Part shown: positions 46,568-58,529 of the stretch, in pieces
How positions within the stretch are numbered: the first letter of the stretch is position 1
Layout: every line of letters begins with the position of its first letter
Source: Pratylenchus scribneri
Lineage: Eukaryota; Nematoda; Chromadorea; Rhabditida; Pratylenchidae
Reading direction: 5' to 3'
DNA length: 64,000 nt
Assembly (NCBI GenBank): GCA_030063045.1
Contig: JAQSEB010000015.1
Coordinates: 2,378,371 to 2,442,370 of the forward strand
Notes under the pieces: model-generated
What the model was told of the DNA's origin: nothing
Database searches by the model: none
What the model saw: the letters and a program-made list of their open reading frames with translations, nothing else
Made by a program: the position numbers and the translations under genes

Positions 46568-47283
46568 CAAATGCACATCTTTCCATGGACTATTCCTTGC
46601 AATTGCAACAAAAGATTATTTTTTAATTTTTTTTTTCATGGAAATTCCCATCAGTCAAAATTTGCATTCGTTCATTCAACCGCAAAATTCAATTGAGGAT
46701 TTGATATAATTCAAAAATACTGACTTTGGAAGGGAATTAAATAAGTATGTGAATGGTGATATATTTTATCCATTTCATTATATGAATTTTTCATTTTCCG
46801 GGAAATTAGATGGAACAAAAAATAGATTGTAGGCCTTTTTTCAAGAAAATGTGGCCATATAGTAAGGCTTTAAATATTGTGATTTTTACATCACAAAAAT
46901 TTTGGGGGTTTGGATAAATTAATTGATATCCACATATTCACAATTGAATTTCTCTGCTGCTTATTCGGATTTAGATTAAATCAATCGATTTTCTGTTGAA
47001 AGTTGCAATTAATTTTTCTCAAACATTTTCAAATTTTTAGAAAACGTTTTAGTCAATAACAGAAAAATAGGCCCAAAATTCAGTATTTTTTTTGCGAATC
47101 TTAAGTCATTAAAGATTTATATTATTTTATGCAAAATTATTATAGTCTCAAAAATGATCAAATGTAAATTAGTAGTATATTCCATAAAAAATGGAATAAA
47201 ATTAATTGGATAAAATAATTGGTAATCAAATTTTGATTAATCTTCTTTATTTATTGCCCTCTTCTGGCTTTCATTTTCAACTT
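46568..47283. other. Intergenic, no gene seen
   Basis: AT-rich 3' flank of the second SPRY gene. Nothing else recognised. Confidence 0.35.
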
Positions 47284-47870
47284 TTATTCAAGGGCGCGTC
47301 CGAATTCCTTGAATTGCCATTTCTCCTTTTCATAGATTGTACGGAATGAGTAGCTCTTGATTCGCAAACTGGCAGCCGGAAAAAGTTTAAAATTCGCAAA
47401 TTTTGCTGGCAATTCGACCATCCCTGAATATTTTAGAATTATTTAATTTTTTTAAATTTTTATTTAAATTTTTTAATAATAAATTTTCCATTTTTTCGAT
47501 TCACTTTACCAAGAAATTTGCCATTGCAAGTGGCAAAACATTTGATCGATGAATTTGGCTGATATACAATGCCAATGCCAATAATTCCCAGCAGAAAATG
47601 TGCCACCCCTTCAATGGCATTCTCGAAATCAATAAAGATTCCATCAACCCAAATCCCTTCGGTATTCCAAATTCCAATTGAATTTTCCTCCTTTCCAAGC
47701 ATTTTGCCTTCCAGTTGAAATTGTGCATCACAAAATCCGAAACCAATGTCGTTTGGACTTAAAAAAATGAATGAATGATTAAATTCCATAATGAATTTAT
47801 ATGTTCCTGCAAATTCTGGGAATAAATGGTAATCTGAGGCTTCTAGAAAACTAGGAAATTTATTAGGCAT
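47284..47870 (-). CDS. SPRY-domain protein, second paralogue
   Basis: Two exons, 47870-47510 and 47423-47284, 501 bp or 166 residues from ATG at 47,870. It matches the C-terminal half of the SPRY gene at 42,557 in order: IGFGFCDAQFQLEG, SIGIWNTEGIWVDG, GIGIVYQPNSS, CFATCNGKFLG, then VELPAKF...FKEFGRALE at the end, with the same last-intron position and phase. The exon group at 48,170-49,478 matches the upstream half of the same paralogue, but its last donor does not join this exon in frame. Either this is a short stand-alone gene, or an intervening splice is missed or broken. Confidence 0.7.
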
Positions 47871-48169
47871 AGTAGATTAAATCTAGGAAATTTTCAGAGT
47901 GATATTTAAGCTTAGACAAAAAATTAATTAACCAAAACGGATAGGGTTTAAATTTAAACAGTGATTCAGCTTTTTGACATAAGTCCATACCGTTTTATTT
48001 TATAGACCAAAAGGACCAAGTCGGTTAAATGAGTCTATTCTCTAGTCTAGTCTAGAGGTGGATATTTATAAATTTAGCTAAAAAAAATCTAACTAATTCC
48101 TGCCGGAAATTAATCAATCTCCCAAAATTAATTTTAATATATATGATTGATAATTGCAAATCAAAATAC

Positions 48170-49478
48170 CAACTTTGGGAAATAACGAAGGGTTTCCGCA
48201 TCATAATAGAACACAATCGTCGGTTTCTTGATGGTGGAATTGAATGCAGGGATTGGCATGCAATTACGGATGGAATCAAATTCTTGAATTTAACAAAATT
48301 AATAAATTTTATTACAATTTTCATTAATTTTTACCATCATTTTTGCCCGAATCCTTGGAAATGCGTCCTCCCTGATAAGCGGTCAAGTTGGGTGAATAGG
48401 TCGCCATTAAATTGTATGCAACCCAATGGTATTTGACCCATTCACAACCATCAATTTGTTCGGTTTCAATCTAAAAAAGAGAATTAATAATCAAACATTT
48501 GCATCATAAATCAAAATTTGATAAAAAAAAATTTTTAGCAACCAAGAAAGAAATATTTTTGAACAAAATTTTAAAACCAAAAATTAAATGCGTTATAGGG
48601 CTTTTTAAGGATCCAATCTAAAAAATATTGAATTCATTTCAATTAAAAATAACTTTGAAAAAATTCGAATAACATTTAAATTTCAAAATTTGATGAAACT
48701 TTTGACAATTTAATTGGATGCCGATTTTTAAAAATATTTTTATAATATTGGAAAATAATTGCTTAATTATCCAGTTTAAAATTTTTACAAATTTTACCTC
48801 TTCAATTTCATCATCCTTCTTGGTCTTCCCTTCTTTCTCTTCCTAAAATAATTTAATTATTTAAAATGTTCAATATAATAAATTTACTTTCAAATTTCTT
48901 TCCATTGCATCGTCCAATTGCTTCATGAACCATTTAATATGGGAATCATCCGATTTTCCATGTTCGTCCTTCGATGTTCCAGCAATTTCTTTCTCCTTCT
49001 TGGCCACCTAGAATAATAATTTGAATTTTCGGATAGTATAGTTTAAATAGGCAATATACAAAAGTAAAAATGGGACCTTCCATTTGTTAAATTTTTGTTT
49101 GGTAAAATTTTCCTAGAATATCCCTTCAATTTTTCAAATTGCAGAATTAAAAATATAAGTTTTACCGTCAATTTCGCTCCCATTGCCTCGGCCATTTGTT
49201 TCACGAACCATCCAGTAGCAGCCGCAGAAGAATCATCCGATTTTGCATGTTCGCACTTCGATGGTCCAACAATTTCTTCCACCTTCTTGATTGTCCCTTT
49301 CTCCTGCTATTTAATAATTATAATTTTTCAATCATATAATTTACCATAATCAATTTTTTGATTTCCTCTGTCATTTGCTTCATGTCCATTCCACCAGAGG
49401 TGTCCTCATTCTTCGCTTTCGGTTTTTCAACTTCCTTCTTCGATGGTCCATTGTTTGATTCGTTGAAGATTTCGAAGA
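48170..49478 (-). CDS. Exon cluster with duplicated modules, N-terminal part of a SPRY-family gene
   Basis: Exons ending or lying at: about 49478-49345, 49306-49166, 49007-48888, 48842-48798, 48470-48335, 48282-48170, joined in consistent phase from the second onward. The first three encode variants of one module: GPSKKEVEKPK..., GPSKCEHAKSDDSS..., GTSKDEHGKSDDS..., each followed by a (M/V)KQM-type helix. This is tandem exon duplication. The last two match the KNNKW...HSAGLDRG and ...KPSIAFYYE exons of the SPRY gene at 42,557. No ATG was found upstream of the first exon, so the 5' end is missing or lies further upstream. Reading through the last donor stops within four codons. Function unknown. 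Confidence 0.55.
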
Positions 49479-50264
49479 TTTAAAGTGAAACTTTTCGATA
49501 ATACTTTATATGAAATCTATTAATGAAAGGGTTAATAGAAATATGCGGACACGAAATTTAGGCCTCTTTAACAAAATATTTATAAACAAAATGGATAATC
49601 GCTTGTTGGACAAAAATTTATATTAAACATTTATTTTAATGAATGAGCATAAAATTGATAAAGAAATAAAAAAGAAATGCCATTTTAGATAGATTATTGG
49701 GAAATTCTAATAATTTTGCTGCTAGTTGGTATCTACACAACTCTGGTTTTACTCTATCACAAACTAACTTATGATTTACTCATAAAATATAAAAACAACC
49801 ATTTTATATGGATGATTTGCAGAAAAGACTATTGCGAACAATGAAGAAGTAGCAAACAGCGAGAACCTTTTGAAATCATCTGGCGGGCGCTCATTTGGTT
49901 CGTAAACAACTCTTTATTTTGAAATTATGGAATTGAATTGGTGGATACTTGTCAACAATGGCCAATTTGTTCTTTGTTGGGATCATATACACCTATTTTG
50001 AGCATTAAAATGATGATTCATATCCCTAACAGCAGCGTAACACTCTTTGCGCCAAAATACAATTAAATTAGTATTCCTCGCTCCAAGATAATGGTCATTT
50101 GGAAATTTTTGATCAAAAAATCCCATTTCAAAGCCACCAAGCAAGCTAAATGGATGATTATTGTTTTTTTTTACAATAAAAATTTTCAAATTACTTTTGA
50201 TATGAAAAAGGCTTTATTTTGAGAATCTCGATTTCTAGAATTCGTATAGATTCGTGAATAAGTT
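49479..50264. other. Intergenic, no convincing gene
   Basis: A minus-strand 68-codon frame at 49,983-50,189 has no recognisable motif and no clear splice partners. Left unannotated. Confidence 0.3.
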
Positions 50265-50450
50265 TATTCGATTCATCCAAGTCGATTTAGTCTATGCATT
50301 TTCAATTTCCGTGTGATTTGGACATGTCTTAAAAAGCTAAACTGTTGTTTAAACCCAAACCGGTTTTGATTTACTAACTTTTGTCTATATCTAAATACCA
50401 TTCTGAAATTGGAATTTGATAGTCTAAATCGACCATGCCGAGTCGAATAA
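50265..50450. mobile_element. Small foldback element
   Basis: Inverted arms: ATTCGATTCATCCAAGTCGATTTAGTCTATG on the left (shown only in part by key blocks GTCGATTTAG) and CTAAATCGAC...GTCGAAT on the right. The centre includes AAACCGGTTTTGATTTACT, a family-B'-like motif. Confidence 0.5.
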
Positions 50451-50869
50451 ATACCTAATTAAAAATTATGTGAATATGAGAATTTTGAATAGAGGATCAA
50501 AGGTGATTGATTACATTTGGACAAAGCTCGTCAATTGGGATTCAGCAGAGACTGAGAGAATGAATGTTGATCTTCATTTGCTGAGTTGATGATATTTTGA
50601 ATTATGTTGAAGTTTTAATTATTTTTGAATACACAATATAATAAATTCTATTCTAATATGATCTTTTATCATTTTTAATTTGAATTTTTTTAAATGAATT
50701 ATTTTAACATCCAATTATTGCCTTCAAATATCATATATAAACTTTAAATATCATCAATTAATAGAGATAGGGCCAATCATTTTTATCATATAATTGAATT
50801 AAATAAATAAAGTGGGACATATTTTAGAGCAGAAAAATTAACCATATGCAATTTTGGTGAAAATATAAA

Positions 50870-51290
50870 AATGGGTGGCATTTAATTTTGCGAAAAAAAA
50901 AACATTGAAAATTGCGAAAAGTTTATATCAGTTTATCGGTTTGTTCTAGACCCCCAAACCTTATATCCAATCGATAGATCTCGTCAAGACACGTCGATTG
51001 GTATATGTTTTGTGGTTTGATCAAAAATTAAGGGTTTTAGGTTTGGGTTCAAAACTAATTAAACCGCGACAAATTATATACCATTTGACGCGTCTTGACG
51101 AGATCTATCCAATGGTATACGGTTTGTGAATGGGCAAACCACTAAACCGTTATAAACTTTTCACTATTTTCTGGTATACGGTTTGTGAATGGGCAAACCA
51201 CTAAACCGTTATAAACTTTTCACTATTTTCTATACTCTTTTCGCAATTTTCAAAGTTTTTTAGCAATTTTAAATATTTCCCATATAAAAA
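50870..51290. mobile_element. Foldback MITE, family B, copy 2, with 62-bp internal tandem duplication
   Basis: Arms as in the copy at 24,160 (TTTAATTTTGCGAAAA, CTAGACCCCCAAACCTTATA). Near its right end, 62 bp (GGTATACGGTTTGTGAATGG...) occurs twice in direct, identical tandem at about 51,113-51,174 and 51,175-51,236. Confidence 0.75.
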
Positions 51291-51315
51291 TTACTCAAAT
51301 TTTCATTTATAAGAT

Positions 51316-52715
51316 TCAAAATTTAGTGGCTGGAAAGTGAGCCAAATTGATTGTAACAATTTTTCCTTCTGGAGGGTACAAATAATCAGGCCCATTTGCA
51401 TTGTCATTAAAATTGAGCACATGCTTCTGCGGCTTCTTCTTCTCATGGCCATGTTGTCCATGCCCAACTTTCTGTCCTTTCCCATGCTTTAATTCGCTTT
51501 GTGCATCTTGATGTGGTTTTTCATCAAACTTCTCAATAACAATCTTCAAAATGAAATGTAAAATTTTAATATACTAAATTCAAAAATAAAACCATGTTCA
51601 GAAAATTTTATAATATTGGATAGGTTTCAGTTGATTTTAAATTGGCCAATCCAGAGGTCTCTAATCTACATTCATATTCACACAAACGGAGCAAAAGCAT
51701 TGGCTGAAAGAGGAGTAGGATTTTTTAGTCCATTCAAAAAATTTTTCTACTAGACCAAAACAAATTTTTATAATAAAAATAGAGCAGATTTTACTGCATC
51801 TGTTGCTACTGTTAGTATAATTTGAAAATTTTCTATCGGATAGAAAAATTATTTTTAAAAAAATGTGGAACCAACGCTTGCCCCCGTTTGTGTGAATATA
51901 ATTTTAGCCAGCTAATTTTACAAATTTCGATTTCTAGACAAATGGGTTCTTTCTACACGGCATGGTCGATTTATTTTATTCTATCAGATTTCAATTTCAA
52001 ACCTGTGGCTAAAGTTAGTAACCATTAAACAAATTTTAGTTTAACAACGGTAAACGGTTCGCTTTTCTAAAGAATGACGATGATGAGACCAGTTTGGAAT
52101 TGAAATTCCATAGACTAAATCGATCTGCCTAATCAATTGGCCCTATCTATTTTCGAATATGCATATTCACGAAATCAAAAATCGGGATTTCTAAAATTGA
52201 CTGATTAAAAGTCTGGCCTTTTAATTTTTACGAGAAAGTGTATTTACCAAATCGGCTTTAATAGATTAATTTTTTGTGGACTAAAATCTACTGTCAATAA
52301 AAATCATATTTTGTAATTTATGGGATGAAACTAAAAAAAAATAAAAATGAGAAAAAAAGGATGTGCTTTGCAATATTCTGGTTTAAAAAATAATATAATG
52401 AAACATGAAAAATTGCAAAAATGTAAAATAATGAAGAATTTTTCTTGATATTCCGAATATGATTTTTCTTTGAATTCTGACCTTATACACTTTCGCAGCG
52501 GTATATGGACCCGGATCTTGAAATGCGATGAATTTGCCTTTTTCATCCGTAAACATTGTGCTTTTCTTTTCTCCGTGTTCATCTCCTCCGCGGAAATAAA
52601 TTACAACTTTGTATTTACCTTCTGGTTCAATTTTATAATTGACTGAGCCACTGGCAAAATCAATTTGAACAGAAAGGAGGAAAATTGAAGAAAAAATGAA
52701 GTAATATACATTCAT
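51316..52715 (-). CDS. Small secreted Lys/His-rich protein, unknown family
   Basis: Two exons, 52715-52482 and 51543-51316, with a GT-AG intron of 938 bp; 462 bp, 153 residues. Residues 1 to about 23 (MNVYYFIFSSIFLLSVQIDF) look like a signal peptide. The mature part has a beta-rich stretch (KYKVVIYFRGG), a Gln/Lys/His/Gly-rich middle (HGKGQKVGHGQHGHEKKK, about residues 97-114) and a C-terminal YLYPPEGKIVTINLAHFPA. The overall plan recalls small nematode secreted beta-sandwich proteins such as the transthyretin-like family, but I do not see diagnostic residues, so no family is assigned. Confidence 0.65.
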
Positions 52716-52733
52716 TATTTTAAAATATATTTT

Positions 52734-53870
52734 AATGGATTTATTGAAGATTTAAATTTATTTTATGATTTTTTATATTAAATAGAGGAATGAATTTGCG
52801 AAAATGGATAAAAAGGCTTTAAAGGGAAATAGGGCGGATATGTTTTTTTCTTATTCAAACTACATTTTTTATTTAGGCAATTCGATCATTATATGTACAA
52901 AAAGTGCATCAATCAAATTCATGAGGGAATGGATGAGGAAAAAGGGGATAATAATAATAATAAAGAGGAGAGCGAAAAATGGGAAATGGCCATCCATGCA
53001 TTTAAAAGAGGGAAGGAAGTGGGAATTGGGGTTAGAATTGCGCGGAATTGACGCGCAATAATGCCTTAATGGATTTATTGAAGAATTATTTTAGGATTTT
53101 TTATGAAATAGAGGAATGAATTTGAGGATGTAGCCAATATCTAATGGCTATTTTTTGCTCTAATTTCCTAGATTTTCTAATCTAATTTTCTTAGTCTTCT
53201 TTTTTCTTAGTCTTAGTCTTCTTTATTCTCTTAGTCTACAGTGATCCTCCAGGCCCCCTATCCTAACCATAGCCCCTAAATTCCGAATGTATCCGCCCAA
53301 TTATTCATAGAGGCTTTAATGGAAAGAGGGCGGATATGTTTTTCCTTATTCAAACTACATTTTTTATTTAGGCGAATAGATCATTATACAAAAAGCGCAT
53401 CCAAAAAATATTGGATGTAAACAAATTCGTAAGGGATTGAATGAGTAAAATGAGAATAATAACAGAAAGGTAAGAGAGGATCGAAAATATCTGGCCATCC
53501 ATGGATTTGAAGGGAGGGGAGGGGGAGGGCTGGTGTTGAGGGAGGGAATTGCGCGGAATTGGGGTGGGGAGTAGTGACGAAGGAGAAAGAAATGAAAGAA
53601 GGGAGGAGAATGGCCATCCATGCATTTTTGCGCTTTTGGTTGAAGCGGATATGTTTTCCTTATTCAAACCAATATTTTTGTTTATTAGGTCACTCGATCA
53701 TTTTATAAAAAGTGCATTGGGGGAAATTATTGATAAATTCATGAGGAAATGAATGAAGAAAAAGGTAAATAATAATAAATCCAATAGGAAAATAGGATGG
53801 AGCAAAAATGGCCATCCATAAATTTGAAGAGGGGAGCATCCATATTGGGCGCAAGCCAACTGGGCGCACG
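52734..53870 (+). repeat. Dispersed direct repeats of about 250-300 bp upstream of the secreted gene
   Basis: Three diverged copies start near 52,826, 53,330 and 53,643. Shared blocks are GGCGGATATGTTTTT, TTATTCAAACTACATTTTTT, TTTAGGCnAnTnGATCATTATA and ATGGCCATCCATGCATTT. A fragment of the last block recurs near 54,660-54,710. The promoter-side sequence TTTAATGGATTTATTGAAGA at 52,734 also recurs near 53,070, so the promoter itself is partly duplicated. No gene seen. Confidence 0.7.
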
Positions 53871-54145
53871 GCGCTATAACAAAACAAAGAACTGAGGCAT
53901 TTTCAATAAATTTTATGTCAGATTAAAGAGCTTGAAAAAATCTATCGAATAATATGGAATTCATATTCAACGGTTTAAAATTAAAATAATTATGGCTCGA
54001 AAAAATGATGAAAAATGGTGTAACACTTATTCTCGAAAACATATTTTCTGAAAGACTAAACCAATCTTTTTTAAGTTATATGCCATTCAATAGCCAAGAC
54101 TTGGCTCTACAAAATAACATTAGAATGGCTGGAATTGGTTTAATA

Positions 54146-54535
54146 CGGTGGGGGACGTTTCATCCCCGCCGGTTCATCGCCAGCTACATTTGATGAGTCA
54201 TAACTCAGCAAAGAAGAAACCGTTTGAGCCAATCTTGGTATCATTGAATAGAGTTATTTAAGCTTTATTAAATGGTATAGAGTAATATGTGAAAAATTGA
54301 ATATTCGCTTAATTACAAGCTTCTAAATAGGGAAATGGCGACTTTTATTCAGTTTTTTAACTTTAAGCCAATTAAATTTCGATTATTCGAAAAAGCTTTA
54401 AACATTATTCAATAGATCTTAAATAGCTCTATCCAATGATGCCAAGATTGGCTCAAACAATTTCTTCTTTGCTGAGTTATGACTCGTCAAAAGTGGCTGG
54501 CGATGAAACGGCGGGGATGAACCGGCCCCCTCCGG
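54146..54535. mobile_element. Foldback element, GC-rich ends
   Basis: 390-bp palindrome. Arms include CCCCGCCGGTTCATCGCCAG and TTGCTGAGTTATGACTC-type blocks. Flanked by GTTTAATA on the left and ATTTAATA on the right, a near-8-bp duplication. Confidence 0.7.
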
Positions 54536-55017
54536 ATTTAATACTTCAAAAGTTTGATGTCCTAAACTTTCTCGCGACCAGTAGGGGTGTTGTACCCTTT
54601 GAAAAGTGGGGTGGGGGAATTGCGCGTATAGTGCCGATTGCCGATCGAGATGGAGATGGAAGAGGAAGGGAAAATGACCATCCGTGCATTTTTGCTCTTT
54701 TTAGGTGAAGACCAATTTCTGTTCAAGGGTTTAGAAAAAAATACAAATGGCAATTCAAGGATTTTATGGTTTTTTTTCTTTTGTTTTTGTTATAGATTTT
54801 ATGCTTTTGCACATTTGTTAAGGCATGCAATGAATAGAAAAAATGAAATTCGAAACTAAGTTCAAAGATTTATTATGATTTAAAAAAAATAATTTGATGT
54901 GGATTGTGTAAATATTTAAAAATATTTAACAAATTTAATATTCCTTCCATTTCTTTTCATTATTCCACATTCTTCATTAATTAATTTCTCTTTTTAATGA
55001 TATAAGCCATTAACAAG

Positions 55018-56239
55018 TTAGAATTTTTCGATGACATCCTTGGACAGAGCCAAATCCGCTTCATTCGTTTCCTAAATATTTTTTTAAATGAAAATTTTGT
55101 GCCCGATAGATTTTAAAATAAAAGTAAATTTGACAAGTTTTAGGTCAAAAAAAAAAATATTGAAATCTGTTTTCTCTTCATTTTTATTAAATTTTTATTC
55201 CCAAAATTTTGTATTTCGATTAATCAAATTGTCATTGAATAATAATCGACAATTTGGCTATTAAATGCATTATTATTTCATTATTTGCTGAGATGTATAC
55301 GCCCGTCCGTGGTCGATTCCACAATTCTGCAATTATGGGCGTTTTCGACCATAATAAAGCAGAAACCGGTTTTAGACCATACAAACTTTATACGATTTTG
55401 TAGATCTCATCGAGACGCATCGAATTGTATATAATTGTTATGGTTTAGTCAAAAATGGTATTAAACCATTTTTTAATTTTTGGTTTTATACTCTTTTATT
55501 TTGGGCAAAACCATAACAAATTATATACAGATCGATGCGTCTCGATGAGATCTATGAAATAGTATAAGGTTTGTATGGTCTAAAACCGGTTTCTGACTTG
55601 TTATAAATCGAAAACGCCTATAATTGCAGAATTGTAAAATTGACCTAGCACCGTATACGCCACCGTATACGCCACATAAAATGCTGAAGGAACCAAAATT
55701 ATTTTTAACTAATTAAATTATATTCTAATTTTCACCAATTACATATGTAATTATTAAAAAAAGAACAAATAAACCTACGTGTGAAAGGCACAAAATTTCT
55801 TCCACTTTTTCCGAACCATTGTTCTTAATGGTAGATACACATTTGTTCAAATTGATTGCTGGAATCGACAAAAGGGCACGAACAGAATTCACTCCTAAAA
55901 ATAATAAGATTTTTAATTTCGTTGATTTAATTTAATTTTTACCGTTTGAACCAGAAAGCTTAATTTCAAGTCCATTCTCTGAAATGATCAAATTAGATCC
56001 ACAATTCTTTGCATTCCATTTGTTGTTCTTCATTGCCTGGAAATAATAATTATTTTAATTTTCAATAAATATTTAACCTCTTTGATGCCGTTTATCATTT
56101 TTTGAACATTTTCAGCTAAAATGCCATTTGGCAATTTGGTCAAAAGACGAAATGCATTTTCCAATGGCATTGAAGCAAACAATTCGTTCAATAATTTGGA
56201 AGGCATTTCTCGGCGTTGAATGCTATATTGTTGACTCAT
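55018..56239 (-). CDS. F-box-like protein, paralogue of the SPRY gene N-terminus
   Basis: Four exons: 56239-56078, 56036-55943, 55894-55779, 55071-55018; phases fit, 426 bp, 141 residues, ending DVIEKF. Residues about 8-54 (REMPSKLLNELFASMPLENAFRLL...) match the F-box-like module of the gene at 42,557. The next exon (AMKNNKWNAKNCGSNLIISE) matches its third exon with the same phase. The SPRY half is absent; instead there is a short novel C-terminus. An in-frame ATG nine bases upstream (56,248) is an alternative start. The last intron (55,072-55,778) contains a family-B' foldback element. Function unknown; a ubiquitin-ligase adaptor role is only a guess from the F-box resemblance. Confidence 0.72.
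55318..55650. mobile_element. Foldback MITE, family B', copy 3 (best preserved)
   Basis: Arms contain ACAATTCTGCAATTATGGGC, then GAAACCGGTTTTAGACCAT, then GATCTCATCGAGACGCATCG, all mirrored at the right. In the last intron of the F-box-like gene. Confidence 0.75.
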
Positions 56240-56367
56240 TTTAAACACAGTTTTGTGTGAAATTATTATTTAATATTTAATCTAAAAAATGCGATTTATT
56301 ATATTAATTTTATGATAAAATTAATTTTTTAATTATTGTAATTTTCGGATGAATATTTGTTTTTAAT

Positions 56368-56585
56368 TTAAACAATTTTGGTATATCAAATTGATACGCA
56401 AATTAGAAATGACAAAATATATCAATTCCTAAATTCACAAAATTTCAATTTTCCTTCAAATTCAGTAGAATTCAAATTTAAAATTAAATCCTCGACTGAA
56501 TTTTGCCGATGAATGAAAAATTTAAAATTTTTATTTTTGATAAGGGAATTTCCCAGTGCCAATTAATTAAAATCATTCACAATAT
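56368..56585 (+). repeat. Dispersed direct repeat, copy 1 (copy 2 at 59,212-59,410)
   Basis: About 200 bp shared nearly identically, including TTGGTATATCAAATTGATAC and GGGAATTTCCCAG. Copy 1 lies upstream of the F-box-like gene. A reading frame here (56,503-56,784, plus) is unsupported. Confidence 0.75.
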
Positions 56586-57647
56586 TGCCTTTTGCTGCAC
56601 CGAATTTGGAATCAAATCTGTGAAAGAGGCATTGAATTGGAAATTACTTTTGGCGAAATCAGCATTGAACGTGGATATCTTCAAAAGAAAACAAACGAAG
56701 AATCAGTCTCCTTCAACAAAATTCCCTATTTTTACGTTTAGAGATAAAGAAAAAATATTCAAATATTTGCCCGCGACAATCTAGCTAAAATTTGTGCAAT
56801 TTTTAAGATGCCATTGGCATTTGATGTACTAATTTTTAAATTAAAAATATGCTTTTTTACCATTAAAATGGTTCATTTATGTCCAAAAACATTTAAATAT
56901 TTCCCTTCACAAAAATTGTCTCAATACCCTTTTTGTTTCATTTGAAAAATGGCTATTAAATAAAAAATCGAATTTTCTTTATTTTATCTTTTTAATTTAT
57001 TTTTTAATTCGATTAAAAAAGTAGAAGCTGGGTGGGAGAAATGAATTTATTTAAATAAAATTTTAAATTATAATATTTTTATTATTTTGCCATATTGAAT
57101 AAATTCGGAAAATTCATTTCTCAATCATTGCCTTTTTCCATTTTGCTTTCAACTAATATTAGATTTATTTTAAATTCCATACGGTAAAAAGAAATATACT
57201 ATGAATGATTTTGATTGACACTTGAAAAATTGCCAATAGGCAAAATATTTTTTTTTTTAATTTTTCCTTCATCGACAAAATTCAGTCGAGGATTTTAAAT
57301 AATTTGAATTAACCCTGTTGGTACTGAATGATGGGGAAAATTGTAATTTTTTGAATGAAAAGAAGAATATGAAGGCATTTTGTCTTTTCTTCAATTATTT
57401 TGCCATTTTGGTGAACAAACAACAAAATAAAATAAAAATTAATAATGCATTTTTCTTCTCTTACCTATCTCAATCAACAAAAAATTAAATCCACCACCTT
57501 TCTTGCCGGTATTTCCAATTTTTCTTTCCAATAGTGAATCTGCTTCTACGGTAGCCTTCGTATTCGTTTTCTTTTCTCTAAAAATGCAAAAATTTTAGAC
57601 CTAATAAACCATGAAAAAAATGCCTTTTCATTAATAGAATAGAGCTG
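56586..57647. other. Intergenic, no gene seen
   Basis: AT-rich, no supported exon. One stretch near 57,480-57,580 is less AT-rich but has no clear frame with splice sites. Confidence 0.3.
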
Positions 57648-58529
57648 GGGCCTCTTCAAATAAACGCCATTTGCCAGAAACCAGATGCCATTTGCCAGAA
57701 TGCCAGAAACCAGATGCCATTTGCCAGAAATGGCAAATTTTTATTCAAATAAAGAAAAATGGCGGCCATTTGCCAGAAATGGCAAATGGTTTTCCATTTG
57801 CCAGAAACCATATTTCCCCTTATGGGTTGCCATTTGCCATTTTACTTTTGTTTTTGCTTATAACTTGTTTAATTTTAATCGAAATAAAAATTTATAAACA
57901 TATTTTTAATCAGCGAATCAAGACGCATCGAATGAGATATAGTTTGTCAAGAAAAAAATAAATTTGAAAAATTATGGCATTTGAAGATCATAGGTTAAAA
58001 AATATGCAAAAATTTAGTTAATATTTTATTTTCAATTTTAAAATTATTTGAACTTTATTTAGTGGATTTTAAGTTAAAAAATTTTTTTTAATTTTTTCAC
58101 CCCCAAAACATGAGAAAATCTTGAGAATTTTTAAATTCTGAATTCACCATAATTTTTTTCATCTCCGAAAACCTCTGAGTACTCGGGGAAATTTTTATTT
58201 GACATCCCATTCTCGAGAAAATAATTTTTGCCATCGCCTTTTTGTGATGGCAAATGACTCTGGCAAATGGCGGCCATTTCATGGGAAATGGTTTTTATTT
58301 GAACAAGATCTATGGTTTCAGGCAAAATAAGTAGCCATTTCTGGCAAATGGCATTTGGTTTCCCATTTCCCATTTGCCATAATGGCATCTGGCAAATGGG
58401 TTTATTTGAACAGAAATCTGCCATTTCGCCAGAATTTTATTTGAACATGGCAAATGGCAAATGGTTTCCCATTTGCCATTTCTGGCAAATGGCAATGGCA
58501 TTTATTTGAAGAGGCCCCTGGTATTTTCC
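57648..58529. mobile_element. hAT-like foldback element with CCATTTGCCAGAAA repeats
   Basis: About 880 bp. Ends C(T/A)GGGGCCTCTTCAAATAAA and complement. Subterminal arrays of GCCATTTGCCAGAAA on the left are mirrored by TTTCTGGCAAATGGC on the right. The interior is AT-rich. No clear target duplication. Overlapping frames are repeat artefacts. Confidence 0.75.

Noticed and set aside
49983..50189. 68-codon minus-strand frame
   Set aside because: No recognised motif, no splice partners in phase, between repeats.
57671..58509. Frames with repeated CHLPE/FARNG-type residues
   Set aside because: Translations of the CCATTTGCCAGAAA repeats of a foldback element.
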